Origin: Betaproteobacteria bacterium
GTDB lineage: Bacteria; Pseudomonadota; Gammaproteobacteria; Burkholderiales; SHXO01
Assembly (NCBI GenBank): GCA_025356655.1
Contig: JANXRW010000004.1
Span: 1-64,000 of the forward strand
Reading direction: 5' to 3'
Length of the DNA stretch: 64,000 bases
Shown here: piece by piece, positions 21,339 to 32,503 of the stretch
Numbering within the stretch: the first letter of the stretch is position 1
Layout: each line of letters starts with the position of its first letter
Position numbers and translations under genes: made by a program
The notes under the pieces: model-generated
Database searches by the model: none
Told to the model about the DNA's origin: nothing
Seen by the model: only the letters and a program-made list of their open reading frames with translations

Positions 21339-23222
21339 ATGGGTTGTCGGTTGTGCTCCCGGCGCGCGCTGCAATGGCTGGGTGCTGCGTCGACTCCCAC
21401 GGGACCGGTTAAGCCGGTGCCGCCTTCCGGAAAACTCAGATTGGACGAACTGCCGAAACCGGGCGCGCGCAGCGGCATCACGCCCCTTGCGTACCTGATC
21501 CCCTTCCTTGCGCCTTACCGCCTGGTGGTGGGATTGGCTGCCGTGTTCCTGTTGTCTGCCGCCTTGCTTGCCCTGGCTGTACCCGTGGGCGTTCGGCAAA
21601 TGATCGACCACGGGTTCTCCCGAGACAACGCGCTCCTCATCAATCGCTACTTCCTGCTGCTGATAGTCATCGCGCTGGCGCTGGGCGTGGCCACCGCAGG
21701 ACGCTTCTACTGTGTCAGTTGGCTGGGCGAGCGCGTCGTTGCGGACTTGCGGCGGCAGATCTTCGGCCATCTGCTCACCCTTTCGCCGTCCTACTTCGAG
21801 GTCATGCCCACCGGCGATCTGCTCTCGCGCCTCAGTGCGGATACCACCCTGGTCCAGACCGCTCTGTCCTCGAGTCTGTCCATCGCCCTGCGCAATGTGC
21901 TCCTGCTCTGCGGGGGCTTGGCCATGTTGCTGCTCACCAGCCCGGCCATGACGGGCTTGGTGCTGCTGGCCGTGCCCGTGGTGGTGATGCCGCTGGTCCT
22001 GCTGGGGCGTGCCGTGCGCCGCCGCTCGCGTGCAGCGCAGGAGCGGGCTGCCGAGAGCAATGCCTGGGCAGCCGAAACCCTGGGCGGGATCCAGGCGGTA
22101 CAGGCCTACAACCAGGAGGGCTTCGCGCGCAGTCGCTTCAACGCCGCGGTGGATGCGGTTTTCGTCGCGGGCGCGCGGCGGGCGCGCACGAGAGCCCTGC
22201 TCACGGCGTTGGTCATCACCTTGGTTTTTTCGAGCGTCGTTGGTGTGCTATGGGTTGGCGCCCAGTCCGTGCTGGACGGGCGCATGAGCGCCGGAGCGCT
22301 CAGCCAGTTCATCCTCTACGCCATCATGGTGGCGACGGGCACTGGCGCGCTCTCGGAAGTCTGGGGCGAGCTGCAGCAGGCGGCAGGTGCCGCCGAGCGG
22401 CTGACGGACTTGCTCTCGGTGGTGCCAAGCATACGCGCGCCGGCTCACCCCATTCCCCTACCCGTACCGGCTAAAGGACATATCCAACTGCAGGGCGTGG
22501 ATTTGGCGTACCCCCTGCGCCCCGGGGTGCTGGCGCTCGATGGCATCGACCTCGAGGTTCGCCCGGGCGAGACCGTTGCGTTAGTCGGCCCCTCCGGCGC
22601 CGGCAAGACCTCGCTTTTCGCCCTGCTACTGCGCTTCTTCGATCCCACCCGGGGCATCATCCGTCTCGACGGGGTGGACGTCGCCCAGGCGGATCCGTCG
22701 GAGGTTCGCCGCCGCTTTGCCCTGGTGGCACAGGACACGGTCATCTTCAGCGGCACCGCGCTCGACAACCTTAAGCTGGGTCGCCCGGAGGCTAGCGCGG
22801 AGGAAGTGCGAGCCGCGGCGCGCGCCGCGCAGGCCGATGAATTCATCCTGGCCCTACCGCAAGGCTATGCGAGCTTCCTGGGTGAGCGCGGCGTGGCACT
22901 GTCCGGCGGACAGCGCCAGCGAATCGCCATCGCCCGAGCCATTCTGCGCGATGCGCCCGTACTGCTGCTCGACGAGGCGACCAGTGCATTGGATGCGCAG
23001 AGTGAACATCTAGTCGCACAGGCGCTCGGCACTCTCATGCGCAGTCGAACGACGCTGGTCATCGCCCATCGGCTGGCCACCGTACAGCGGGCCGACCGCA
23101 TCCTCGTGCTCGACCGCGGGCGCCTGGTGGCGCAGGGAACCCATGCTGAGTTGCTCGCGGCGGGCGGCCTCTACGCGACGCTCGCCACCCTCCAATTTGG
23201 CCTGCAGGCACCCCAGCAGTAA
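21339..23222 (+). CDS. ABC exporter, fused permease/ATPase (MsbA-like)
   Basis: Six-TM N-terminus, LVGPSGAGKTSLFALLLRFF, LSGGQRQRIAIARAIL, LLDEATSALD. Confidence 0.92.
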   Translation: MGCRLCSRRALQWLGAASTPTGPVKPVPPSGKLRLDELPKPGARSGITPLAYLIPFLAPYRLVVGLAAVFLLSAALLALAVPVGVRQMIDHGFSRDNALLINRYFLLLIVIALALGVATAGRFYCVSWLGERVVADLRRQIFGHLLTLSPSYFEVMPTGDLLSRLSADTTLVQTALSSSLSIALRNVLLLCGGLAMLLLTSPAMTGLVLLAVPVVVMPLVLLGRAVRRRSRAAQERAAESNAWAAETLGGIQAVQAYNQEGFARSRFNAAVDAVFVAGARRARTRALLTALVITLVFSSVVGVLWVGAQSVLDGRMSAGALSQFILYAIMVATGTGALSEVWGELQQAAGAAERLTDLLSVVPSIRAPAHPIPLPVPAKGHIQLQGVDLAYPLRPGVLALDGIDLEVRPGETVALVGPSGAGKTSLFALLLRFFDPTRGIIRLDGVDVAQADPSEVRRRFALVAQDTVIFSGTALDNLKLGRPEASAEEVRAAARAAQADEFILALPQGYASFLGERGVALSGGQRQRIAIARAILRDAPVLLLDEATSALDAQSEHLVAQALGTLMRSRTTLVIAHRLATVQRADRILVLDRGRLVAQGTHAELLAAGGLYATLATLQFGLQAPQQ

Positions 23223-23260
23223 GTTGGGCGCTCTCCACCCCACCGGCAGGAGCGCTCCCA

Positions 23261-23325
23261 TGAGTTCAGCACCTTCCGCCCAGTCCGTGGCCCTGTTCCG
23301 CTACGGCCTGATCGCCGAGTTCGCC
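23261..23325 (+). pseudogene. N-terminal fragment of an integrase/transposase-like protein
   Basis: MSSAPSAQSVALFRYGLIA, typical transposase N-terminus, then homology lost. Confidence 0.45.
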
Positions 23326-23329
23326 CAAC

Positions 23330-23412
23330 GCCACGCCCGACGACTCCACCAGGCGCTCCACGCTGACTGCGTTCTTTAGCTGCTCGAGTTCTAGATCTGG
23401 GATGCGCGCCAT
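23330..23412 (-). pseudogene. N-terminal fragment of a CHC2-type DNA primase
   Basis: Minus strand ATG at 23412 gives MARIPDLELEQLKNAVSVERLVESSGVALG, typical of mobile-element CHC2 primases, truncated head-to-head with the fragment above. Confidence 0.55.
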
Positions 23413-23543
23413 GCCGGTCGTCTCCTAAAACCTGTCAATACGCAAATACGCTTTCTTATTGCATGCATATATGGTCTCTTTCAAGCGACGCAGGAAAAAG
23501 GGTGCCGACCGTGGCGCCATCGCTTTCTTTTCATGGGTGGACG

Positions 23544-24140
23544 ATGGGCTTCGGCAAACGGTTGGCGGCGCTGCGCAAGGAGCGCGCGATGACACAGCAG
23601 GCATTGGCCGATCAGGTCGGCTGTCACGTCACGATGGTGCGCCGCTACGAGGCGGACGCGACTCAGCCTACGCTGGAGGTGATCCGCAACATGGCCCGGG
23701 CGCTGTCGGTCAGCGCAGATGCGCTGGTGTTCGAGGACAAGGAGCGTGACCCGGGCGATGAGCTGCGCATGCAGTTCGAGGCCGTCAGCCAGTTGCCGCC
23801 CGCCGAACAGTCCGTGGTCAAGGAAGTGCTGGAGAGCCTCATCATCAAGTACCAGGCCCGGCGCCGGGATTCGACCCGCGCGGCCACGACACCGCCAGAG
23901 GCCAAAGCCCCCGGCAAACGCACTGCACACACGCCACATCGCGATGAGCACGGCACCGACCACCGCGCCGCTGCAAGCGATCCTCGGCAGCCACATCCTC
24001 TTGCTGCGCGATCAGCGCGTGATGCTCGATGCCGACTTGGCCGAGCTCTACGGCGTGCCGACCAAGGTGCTGGTGCAGGCCGTCAAGCGCAACTTGGTGC
24101 GCTTCCCCGAAGACTTCATGTTTCAGCTATCGGACGATGA
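23544..24140 (+). CDS. XRE-family HTH transcriptional regulator (C-terminus possibly frameshifted)
   Basis: [61 protein letters not shown]; last ~200 nt overlap the next ORF in another frame. Confidence 0.75.
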   Translation: MGFGKRLAALRKERAMTQQALADQVGCHVTMVRRYEADATQPTLEVIRNMARALSVSADALVFEDKERDPGDELRMQFEAVSQLPPAEQSVVKEVLESLIIKYQARRRDSTRAATTPPEAKAPGKRTAHTPHRDEHGTDHRAAASDPRQPHPLAARSARDARCRLGRALRRADQGAGAGRQAQLGALPRRLHVSAIGR

Positions 24141-24527
24141 GTTCGCCGCTTTGAGGTCACAAACTGTGACCTCAAACACCGGGCGCGGCGGCAGGCGCAC
24201 CGCGCCCTATGCCTTCACCGAACAAGGCGTGGCCATGCTCTCGTCCGCGCTCAGCAGCCCGCGTGCCGTCGCCGTCAACATTGAGATCATGCGCAGCTTC
24301 GTGCGCGTGCGGGCGCTGGCAGCCACGCATGGCGACTTGGCCAAGCGCCTGGCCGATCTGGAAGACAAAACCGAGGCATTGGCACAGCAGCACGACACCT
24401 TGCATCACAACACCCGCGCCCAGCTCAAGCAGGTGTGTTCAACGCGCTGCGCGAGTTGATGACGCCACCCGATCCGCCCAAGCGGCCTGTCGGCTTTGTC
24501 CCGCCCAAGGAGAAGAACAAGGGCTGA
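23944..24527 (+). pseudogene. ORF6N-domain protein, frameshifted near the C-terminus
   Basis: [47 protein letters not shown]...[25 protein letters not shown]; removing one GT at 24433-24436 restores [34 protein letters not shown]. Confidence 0.75.
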
Positions 24528-24792
24528 TCGCCAAGCGTTTCAAACTCAAGCCCGGGCTCCTCATGACACGCGGAGGAAGTGACCGGACGGGGCCGCGTCG
24601 CCAGCCCGCCCCATCCGGCATGGACGGGCGCCCTCGGCAGGATCGGGGGCAATGGGCTCAAGTTCTTGCGCCCAACAGCCGAATAGCCGAGGGTCGGTCG
24701 GCCAATCGGCCTTATTCCTCTTCGGTTCCGGCTAAACTATGGTTTCGACCGGCGCCGCCGGACCAACCAAGAATGACCTGGGAATCTTATCC

Positions 24793-25503
24793 GTGAAAGC
24801 CCACAGCATCGCCGTACTCGCAACAGTCCTCCTGTGCGCCTGCTCGAGCATGGGCTCCTCCCCGCGCGAACAGTCCAAGAACGCACTACCCGGAGACAAG
24901 GCAAAGATCGAATCTCGCGATCCGCTCAGCGCGAACAAGGTGGACGCCGCGCGGGGGCCCGCCACGGCGGCCACGGGAGCGACCGCGCCCACCCCCGACG
25001 CGCCCGTGGTGCAGCCCTTGCCGGACACGGGTGTTGAGGGTTCCGCCCCGCGCCCGACAGCCGGCGAGGGCAACAGCGTCGCCGTCGGCCCTGGCGCGGG
25101 AATTGCCGACAAGCCCGCCGACATAAAGGCAGCATTGTCCGATACAGCCAGCCCGCTAGGCAAACGCTCGGTGTACTTCGAGTTCGACAAGTTCAACATC
25201 CGCCCCGAAGACCAGGCGCTGGTCGAGGCGCACGGTCGCTTCCTCTCGGAACACCGCAGCGTGAAAATACGCATCGAAGGCAACTGCGATGCGCGCGGGA
25301 GCCGGGAACTCAACCTCAGCCTGGGCCAACGCCGGGCCGATTCGGTAAAAAAGGCGTTAATGCTCCTAGGCGCCCAGGAAAAACAAATCCAGTCGGTGAG
25401 CTACGGCTCGGAGAAGCCCAAGGCGACGGGCACGGGGGAAGAAGCCTGGGCTGAGAACCGCCGCAGCGATATCAACTATCCAGACTTCGACCCCAAACCC
25501 TGA
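24793..25503 (+). CDS. pal: OmpA-family / peptidoglycan-associated lipoprotein (Pal-like)
   Basis: Lipobox VLLCACSS; VYFEFDKFNIRPEDQALVEAHGRFL...EGNCDARGSRELNLSLGQRRADSVKKALM; GTG start at 24793 preferred. Confidence 0.85.
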   Translation: MKAHSIAVLATVLLCACSSMGSSPREQSKNALPGDKAKIESRDPLSANKVDAARGPATAATGATAPTPDAPVVQPLPDTGVEGSAPRPTAGEGNSVAVGPGAGIADKPADIKAALSDTASPLGKRSVYFEFDKFNIRPEDQALVEAHGRFLSEHRSVKIRIEGNCDARGSRELNLSLGQRRADSVKKALMLLGAQEKQIQSVSYGSEKPKATGTGEEAWAENRRSDINYPDFDPKP

Positions 25504-25511
25504 GTCGGCGG

Positions 25512-25850
25512 CCGCGGCAGACGCGCCCTCGACAACGACAGGGCCGGGGCAACCGGGCCCTGTCCAAACAATGCGATGTCGATGGGCTCCAGGACCGGAT
25601 GCTCGTCGCTGCGGATTTCACTGGCCATCGGCGACCCGCCGGCGTCCAAGGCGTAGCCCGTGCCGTTGGTTATAGGCACGTAGCGTTGCCACTGGACGAT
25701 CGACACGTTGTTGGTGGACAGCGCCACGGGCAGGCCTACGGCATCTTGATCCAAGTAGAACCGCAGCCCGCGGCGGGGCTCAAAGCGAAGAATATCCGAG
25801 ACCATGCCACCCGGCTTGTCGAACACCCACGCGTCATTCACGCTCGGGTC
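25512..25850 (-). pseudogene. Decayed PEP-CTERM-like protein C-terminus
   Basis: Minus frame: VNDAWVFDKPGGMVSDILRF...PVLEPIDIALFGQGPVAPALSLSRARLPR, resembling the PEP-CTERM tripartite signal with the first Pro lost. Confidence 0.45.
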
Positions 25851-26110
25851 CGGCGATGGATGGACCGAGCGGGAACCACCGACTGAAGGACAGATGTGTG
25901 GCCCAAGCGCCTGGGCTCGCGTCAGGCGTGAGTTACACGAGCACGGCGACGCGCACACCGAATAGTTTTGGGATGCACCCGCTACTTCCCTTCCCCCAAC
26001 CAAACTCCGAGGGGGACAGGCGCCACCGGCGCCCTTGTGGACCCGTCGTTTCTCTGACTGCGCGGGGGCTCGCTCGGCAAGTGGGTGGAGCCTAGCGGTT
26101 TAGGATCCTT

Positions 26111-27283
26111 CTAGCTCTCCAGCCCCTGGCGCAGATCCTCTTGCAGGTCGCTGAGGGCTTCAAGCCCCACGGCTACACGCAATAGCCCCTCGGTCACGCC
26201 TGTCTCCAGGCGCACCTCCGGCGCGATGCGCCCATGGGTCGTGCTAGCGGGGTGGGTGATCGTGGATTTGGCGTCGCCCAGGTTCGCGGTAATGGACAAC
26301 AGCCGCGTCGAATCCAACACGCGCCAGGCTGCCTCGCGACCACCGCGTACGACGAAGGAGACGACGCCACCGCCCAAGCGCTGCTGACGCAGCGCCAGTT
26401 CATGTTGCGGATGGCTCGCCAGACCGGGGTAGTAGACACGCTCCACGGCGGGATGGGCCTCCAGCCAGTGCGCGAGTTGCAGGGCCCCGGCACAGTGCGC
26501 CTCCATGCGAAGACGCAGGGTCTCCAGGCCCTTCAACACCACCCAGGCGTTGAAGGGGCTGAGCGTTGCACCACCCGTGCGCAGGAACGTAGTGAGCGGC
26601 GCACGCACGAGCTTGTCGCTTCCCAGGACGGCGCCACCCAGCACCCGGCCCTGACCGTCAAGGTATTTGGTGGCGGAATGGGTGACCACGTCGGCCCCTA
26701 GCGCAAGGGGCCGCTGCAGTGCGGGGGTACAGAAGCAGTTGTCCACGGCCAAGAGCGCATCGGCCGCGTGGGCGATTCGTGCGAGCTCGGCGATGTCGGC
26801 AATCTCGGTGAGCGGATTGGACGGCGTCTCCACAAAAAATAGCCGCGTGTTGGGCCGTAAGGCATCCCGCCACTGTTGCGTGTCGGTCAGGCTGACGAAG
26901 GTCGTCTCGACGCCGAAGCGGCCGAGCAGATTCTTCAGCAACTGGACGGTGGCGCCGAAGAGGCTGCGCGAGGCGACGATGTGGTCGCCCGCCTTCAGTA
27001 AGCCGAGCACGCAGCCCATGATCGCCGCCATTCCGGAGGCCGTGGCCACGCAGCACTCGGCGCCCTCGAGCGCGGCGAGCCGGTCCTCGAACATCTTGAC
27101 GGTGGGGTTGGTGTAACGCGAATAGACCATCCCCTCGTCCTCGCCGGCGAAGCGCGCGGCGGCCTGGGCAGCGGAGGAGAACACAAAACTCGAGGTCAGG
27201 TACAGCGCCTCGGAATGCTCATTGAAATGGCTACGCTCGACCCCTGCGCGAACGGCAAGGGTATCGAATTCGAGGTGGGACAT
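26111..27283 (-). CDS. metZ: O-succinylhomoserine sulfhydrylase (Cys/Met PLP enzyme)
   Basis: FDTLAVRAGVERSHFNEHSEALYLTSSFVFSSAAQAAARF; SATKYLDGQGRVLGG. Confidence 0.92.
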   Translation of the reverse strand: MSHLEFDTLAVRAGVERSHFNEHSEALYLTSSFVFSSAAQAAARFAGEDEGMVYSRYTNPTVKMFEDRLAALEGAECCVATASGMAAIMGCVLGLLKAGDHIVASRSLFGATVQLLKNLLGRFGVETTFVSLTDTQQWRDALRPNTRLFFVETPSNPLTEIADIAELARIAHAADALLAVDNCFCTPALQRPLALGADVVTHSATKYLDGQGRVLGGAVLGSDKLVRAPLTTFLRTGGATLSPFNAWVVLKGLETLRLRMEAHCAGALQLAHWLEAHPAVERVYYPGLASHPQHELALRQQRLGGGVVSFVVRGGREAAWRVLDSTRLLSITANLGDAKSTITHPASTTHGRIAPEVRLETGVTEGLLRVAVGLEALSDLQEDLRQGLES

Positions 27284-27353
27284 CGCGGTGGGAGAGGCCT
27301 TCGTGAAAAGGTTGGTCAGGGCACAGGCCGATCCGGACGGGGTCTCCAAAAGA

Positions 27354-27389
27354 TAAACCCCGCCCAGCAAGTGGCTGCGGCGGGGTTTA
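27354..27389 (-). terminator. Perfect hairpin between purF and metZ (possible terminator or attenuator)
   Basis: TAAACCCCGCC-CAGC-AAGTG-GCTG-C-GGCGGGGTTTA, 11-bp outer stem plus 4-bp inner stem. Confidence 0.6.
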
Positions 27390-27481
27390 TCCGACGCTTT
27401 AGCTGGATTTTTAGCGCGCCCGCAAGCAAGTCAACAAATCGGCGCGTGATGAGCGTATTACACCCGGGAAAACCGCAGGTG

Positions 27482-29002
<1,521 letters not shown>

Positions 29003-29079
29003 TGCGGGTTGCTCCTTTGCGGCCCGGCTCGCGCGGCGCACCCGCTGCCCGCGTCGAACAAGGGATGGGATTATACACG

Positions 29080-29568
29080 TCAGCGGGACTTCCACGCCCC
29101 TTCGAGTCGCGGCAGTTGCGCCTTCAGCGCCTGCGCGGCGGCCTCCAGGGGTGCCCTGAGCGCCGCGTCCCGCCACTGTGGATCCTTGCGCAAGGGCGTC
29201 AGCTGGCACAGGATCGTCAGCGCCACCAGCACGAGAACCCCGCGCAATAGACCGAAGAGCACGCCCAGGATGCGATCCGGCAGGCCCAGCCCCGCCAGGC
29301 GCAGCAGCGCCACCACGGCCGAGGTGAGCAGGCGGAACAGGATCAGCGCCCCCACCAGGATCAGCAAAAAAGCGATGGGCCGGGCGGCAGGGCCACTGCC
29401 CCAGCCCCCGGGCAAAAACCCGCCCAGGGCTCCACTGTAGGCACGTGCGGCAAGAAATGCACCCACCCAGGACAACAGCGCGAGGAGTTCCTTCACCGCC
29501 CCTCGCCACAGGCCAGTCAGCGCCGAGAGCCCCACCAGGACTATCGCCCCCCAGTCGATGTAGGTCAT
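29080..29568 (-). CDS. cvpA: Colicin V production family protein CvpA
   Basis: IDWGAIVLVGLSALTGLWRGAVKELLALLSWVGAFLAARAY; upstream of purF. Confidence 0.88.
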   Translation of the reverse strand: MTYIDWGAIVLVGLSALTGLWRGAVKELLALLSWVGAFLAARAYSGALGGFLPGGWGSGPAARPIAFLLILVGALILFRLLTSAVVALLRLAGLGLPDRILGVLFGLLRGVLVLVALTILCQLTPLRKDPQWRDAALRAPLEAAAQALKAQLPRLEGAWKSR

Positions 29569-29608
29569 GGCCGCTGGCGTCCTGCGGCTCGAGAGGCGCG
29601 CGGGGTTG

Positions 29609-30268
29609 TCACGGGCTGGCGGGCACCACCTTCAGGCCATGGGCGGAGACGAGATTCAGCCGATCCAAGCGCGCCACTACGGCGTTAGCTTCCTCCTGCG
29701 TGGCAAAGGGCCCCACGCGCACTCGCGTGCGCTCACCGGCAGCGGTCTTGACCGTCTCCACGTAGCTGGGAAGTTTGCTCGCACGCAGGTGGTCACGCAG
29801 GCGGTGGGCGGTCTGCGCGTTGCTGAAGGCCCCGACGGGGATCACGAAGCCGCGGTGGGCGCCCGGCGCGTTGTCTGCCGCTGCGGCGGGGCCGGCGGGT
29901 GGGGGCTTGGGCGCGGGGACGGCGGCAGCCGGCGCGGCCGGATCCAGCGGGGCGGGGGCCGGGCCCATCCCGGCGCTCAGCCCCGGGGGCGGCGCACTGG
30001 GCACCACGGCGGCCGAGGGCGGGGGCGCTGCGGGTACCACCTGCCCAGGCAAGATCGAGGGGGCGGTGTGTTCCATCGGCACTGGGGGGATCTGCACGCT
30101 CACGTCCTGGGGGCGGATCCGCGGTTGGCCGTCCAGCACCATGGGCAGAAACACAACCATGAGCACGACGAGTGCAGCGGCACCGACGAGGCGGCGGCGG
30201 GCACGCTTGCGCAGTTGGAGCTCCTCGTCCGGGAGAGGAGCGCGATCGAGGCTCGGTCTTTGCGCCAT
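29609..30268 (-). CDS. SPOR-domain protein (DedD-like)
   Basis: Single TM, Pro/Ala linker, C-terminal FVIPVGAFSNAQTAHRLRDHLRASKLPSYVETVKTAAGERTRVRVGPFATQEEANAV. Confidence 0.88.
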   Translation of the reverse strand: MAQRPSLDRAPLPDEELQLRKRARRRLVGAAALVVLMVVFLPMVLDGQPRIRPQDVSVQIPPVPMEHTAPSILPGQVVPAAPPPSAAVVPSAPPPGLSAGMGPAPAPLDPAAPAAAVPAPKPPPAGPAAAADNAPGAHRGFVIPVGAFSNAQTAHRLRDHLRASKLPSYVETVKTAAGERTRVRVGPFATQEEANAVVARLDRLNLVSAHGLKVVPASP

Positions 30269-30283
30269 GGCAGACAGGTGGGG

Positions 30284-31585
30284 TCAGGCGATCGTGGCAG
30301 GCCGACGGATCTCGACGAGCGCGTCGGCTACGGTATGGAACGAGCCAAACACGATAATTTTATCATCTTGAGCGGCCTCTGCCCTGGCGGCCCGTAGGGC
30401 GTGGCCCGCGCAGGAGAAGCACGACAGGCCCGCCGAGGCTGCCCGGGCCCGAACCACCTCGGCCAGAGCTTCGGCCGCGCGTCCGCGGGGGCCCTCCAAT
30501 CCGACCAGGAACCACCGGTCCACGAGATCGGAGAGCAGATCGACCACGCCGGCGGCGTCCTTGTCGCGCAGCATGCCGAACACTGCGAAGGTCCTCCCGC
30601 CCAGGCCCAGGTGGACTAGGTTCCTGCGCAAGCTCGCTGCCGCATGGGGATTGTGCGCAACGTCGAGCACCAGGACCGGACGGCCCGGCAGAACCTGGAA
30701 ACGCGCCGGGAGACTGACCTCCACGAGGCCCCGGCGGATAGCCCCGCCGTCGACCGGCAACGCTTCCCGCAACACACCGAGCGCGGCTAGCGCGGCTGCG
30801 GCGTTGCCCACCTGATGTTCGCCACGCAGCGCCGGCAGGGGCAAGCCGTTACGGCGCCCGTGCGCGTCCTCGAAGGACCAGGAGTCCTCGCGCATCTGAA
30901 AGCGGTAGTCGCGGTTGCGTAGCCGCAGGTCCGCGCCGAGTGTCGCGCCGTAGTCGAGCAGGCTTGCGGGCGGCGCAGGATCATTGATGATCGCGGGCCT
31001 CCCCGCACGGAACACGCCAGCTTTCTCGCGCCCGATGTGCTCGCGCGTGGGGCCCAGGTAGTCCTGATGATCCAGGTCAATGCTGGTGATAATGGCGCAG
31101 TGCGCGTCGAAGGCGTTCACCGCGTCGAGACGTCCACCCAGACCGACCTCCAGGATGGCCACGTCCACCGCGGCCGCCTCGAAGGCGAGGACAGCGGCAA
31201 GGGTGCCAAATTCGAAGTAAGTGAGCGGCGTATCGCCGCGGACCTGCTCCAGCCGCGCGAAGGATTCGCAGAAAGCCGCATCGGCTAATTCACGACCGCC
31301 GACGCGCACCCGCTCGTTATAGCGCTCCAGATGCGGCGATAGATAGCAGCCGACGCGGTAGCCTGCCGCCAACAAAATGGCCTCGAGCAGCGCGCAGGTG
31401 GAACCCTTGCCGTTGGTGCCCGCCACCGTAATGACGGGGAAGGCAGTGCTCAGGTACAAGCCGCCGATAACCTGCTGCACGCGCTCCAACCCCATCTGGA
31501 TTCGGCTGGGATCGAGACCCTCCAGATAGGCGAGCCAGAGCGACAGCGAATCGCCGGGACCCGGTGCCGCGGAAGCTTCCGGCAT
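30284..31585 (-). CDS. folC: Bifunctional dihydrofolate/folylpolyglutamate synthase
   Basis: VAGTNGKGSTCALLEAIL; LDVAHNPHAAASLRRNL. Confidence 0.94.
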   Translation of the reverse strand: MPEASAAPGPGDSLSLWLAYLEGLDPSRIQMGLERVQQVIGGLYLSTAFPVITVAGTNGKGSTCALLEAILLAAGYRVGCYLSPHLERYNERVRVGGRELADAAFCESFARLEQVRGDTPLTYFEFGTLAAVLAFEAAAVDVAILEVGLGGRLDAVNAFDAHCAIITSIDLDHQDYLGPTREHIGREKAGVFRAGRPAIINDPAPPASLLDYGATLGADLRLRNRDYRFQMREDSWSFEDAHGRRNGLPLPALRGEHQVGNAAAALAALGVLREALPVDGGAIRRGLVEVSLPARFQVLPGRPVLVLDVAHNPHAAASLRRNLVHLGLGGRTFAVFGMLRDKDAAGVVDLLSDLVDRWFLVGLEGPRGRAAEALAEVVRARAASAGLSCFSCAGHALRAARAEAAQDDKIIVFGSFHTVADALVEIRRPATIA

Positions 31586-31600
31586 AGCGGGGAAGGCGGC

Positions 31601-32464
31601 TCAGGCGGCTGGAAGCCGAAGGAGCAGCGTGATGAGCCCAGCGAGCCGGTCGCGCATGGCGCGGCGGTCCACGATCATGTCCACCGCCCCATGCTCGAGC
31701 AGGAATTCGGCGCGCTGAAATCCTTCGGGCAAGGTCTGCTTAACGGTCTGCTCGATCACCCGCGGTCCGGCGAAGCCGATGAGCGCGCCGGGCTCAGCGA
31801 TGACCACGTCACCGATCATGGCGAAGCTGGCCGACACGCCGCCCATGGTGGGATCCGTCAAGACGGAGATAAAGGGCAGGCGCTCATCGGCCAGTTTGCG
31901 TAGCGCGGCCGTGGTCTTGGTCATTTGCAGGAGCGACATCACCCCTTCCTGCATACGCGCGCCGCCGCTCGCGGTGAAACAGAGGAAAGGCAGTCGCTGC
32001 TCCATGGCCACCCGCACGCCGCGAACGAAACGCTCCCCCACGGCCGACCCCATGGAGCCACCCATGAAGCGAAACTCAAAGGCCGCCACCACGACGGGAA
32101 GATTTTTTATGGCACCCTGCATCACCACTAGCGCGTCGCTCTCGCCCGACTCGGTCGCATCGGCGAGCAACCGATCGCCATAGCGACGGCTGTCCACGAA
32201 TTTCAAGAAATCTACGGGTACGACCTCGGAGCCGATCTCGTATCGCCCTTCGGGGTCCAGCGTGGCGTCGATGCGTTCGCGCGCCCCGATTCGTTGGTGG
32301 TTCTGGCACTTCGGACAGACGCCTAAGTTGCTCTCCACATCCGAGCGGTAGAGCACGGCCTCACAGCGCGCGCACTTGGTCCACAGCCCCTCGGGCACCG
32401 CCTTGCGGGCACTGCCCGGGCTGTGCTTGATCTTCGGCGGGAGCAGCTTTTGCAGCCAGCTCAT
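31601..32464 (-). CDS. accD: Acetyl-CoA carboxylase carboxyltransferase subunit beta
   Basis: [32 protein letters not shown] zinc ribbon; [19 protein letters not shown]. Confidence 0.96.
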   Translation of the reverse strand: MSWLQKLLPPKIKHSPGSARKAVPEGLWTKCARCEAVLYRSDVESNLGVCPKCQNHQRIGARERIDATLDPEGRYEIGSEVVPVDFLKFVDSRRYGDRLLADATESGESDALVVMQGAIKNLPVVVAAFEFRFMGGSMGSAVGERFVRGVRVAMEQRLPFLCFTASGGARMQEGVMSLLQMTKTTAALRKLADERLPFISVLTDPTMGGVSASFAMIGDVVIAEPGALIGFAGPRVIEQTVKQTLPEGFQRAEFLLEHGAVDMIVDRRAMRDRLAGLITLLLRLPAA

Positions 32465-32503
32465 AGACAGACCCCCAACGCACTGTGCCCCTGACTGCGC
32501 GGG

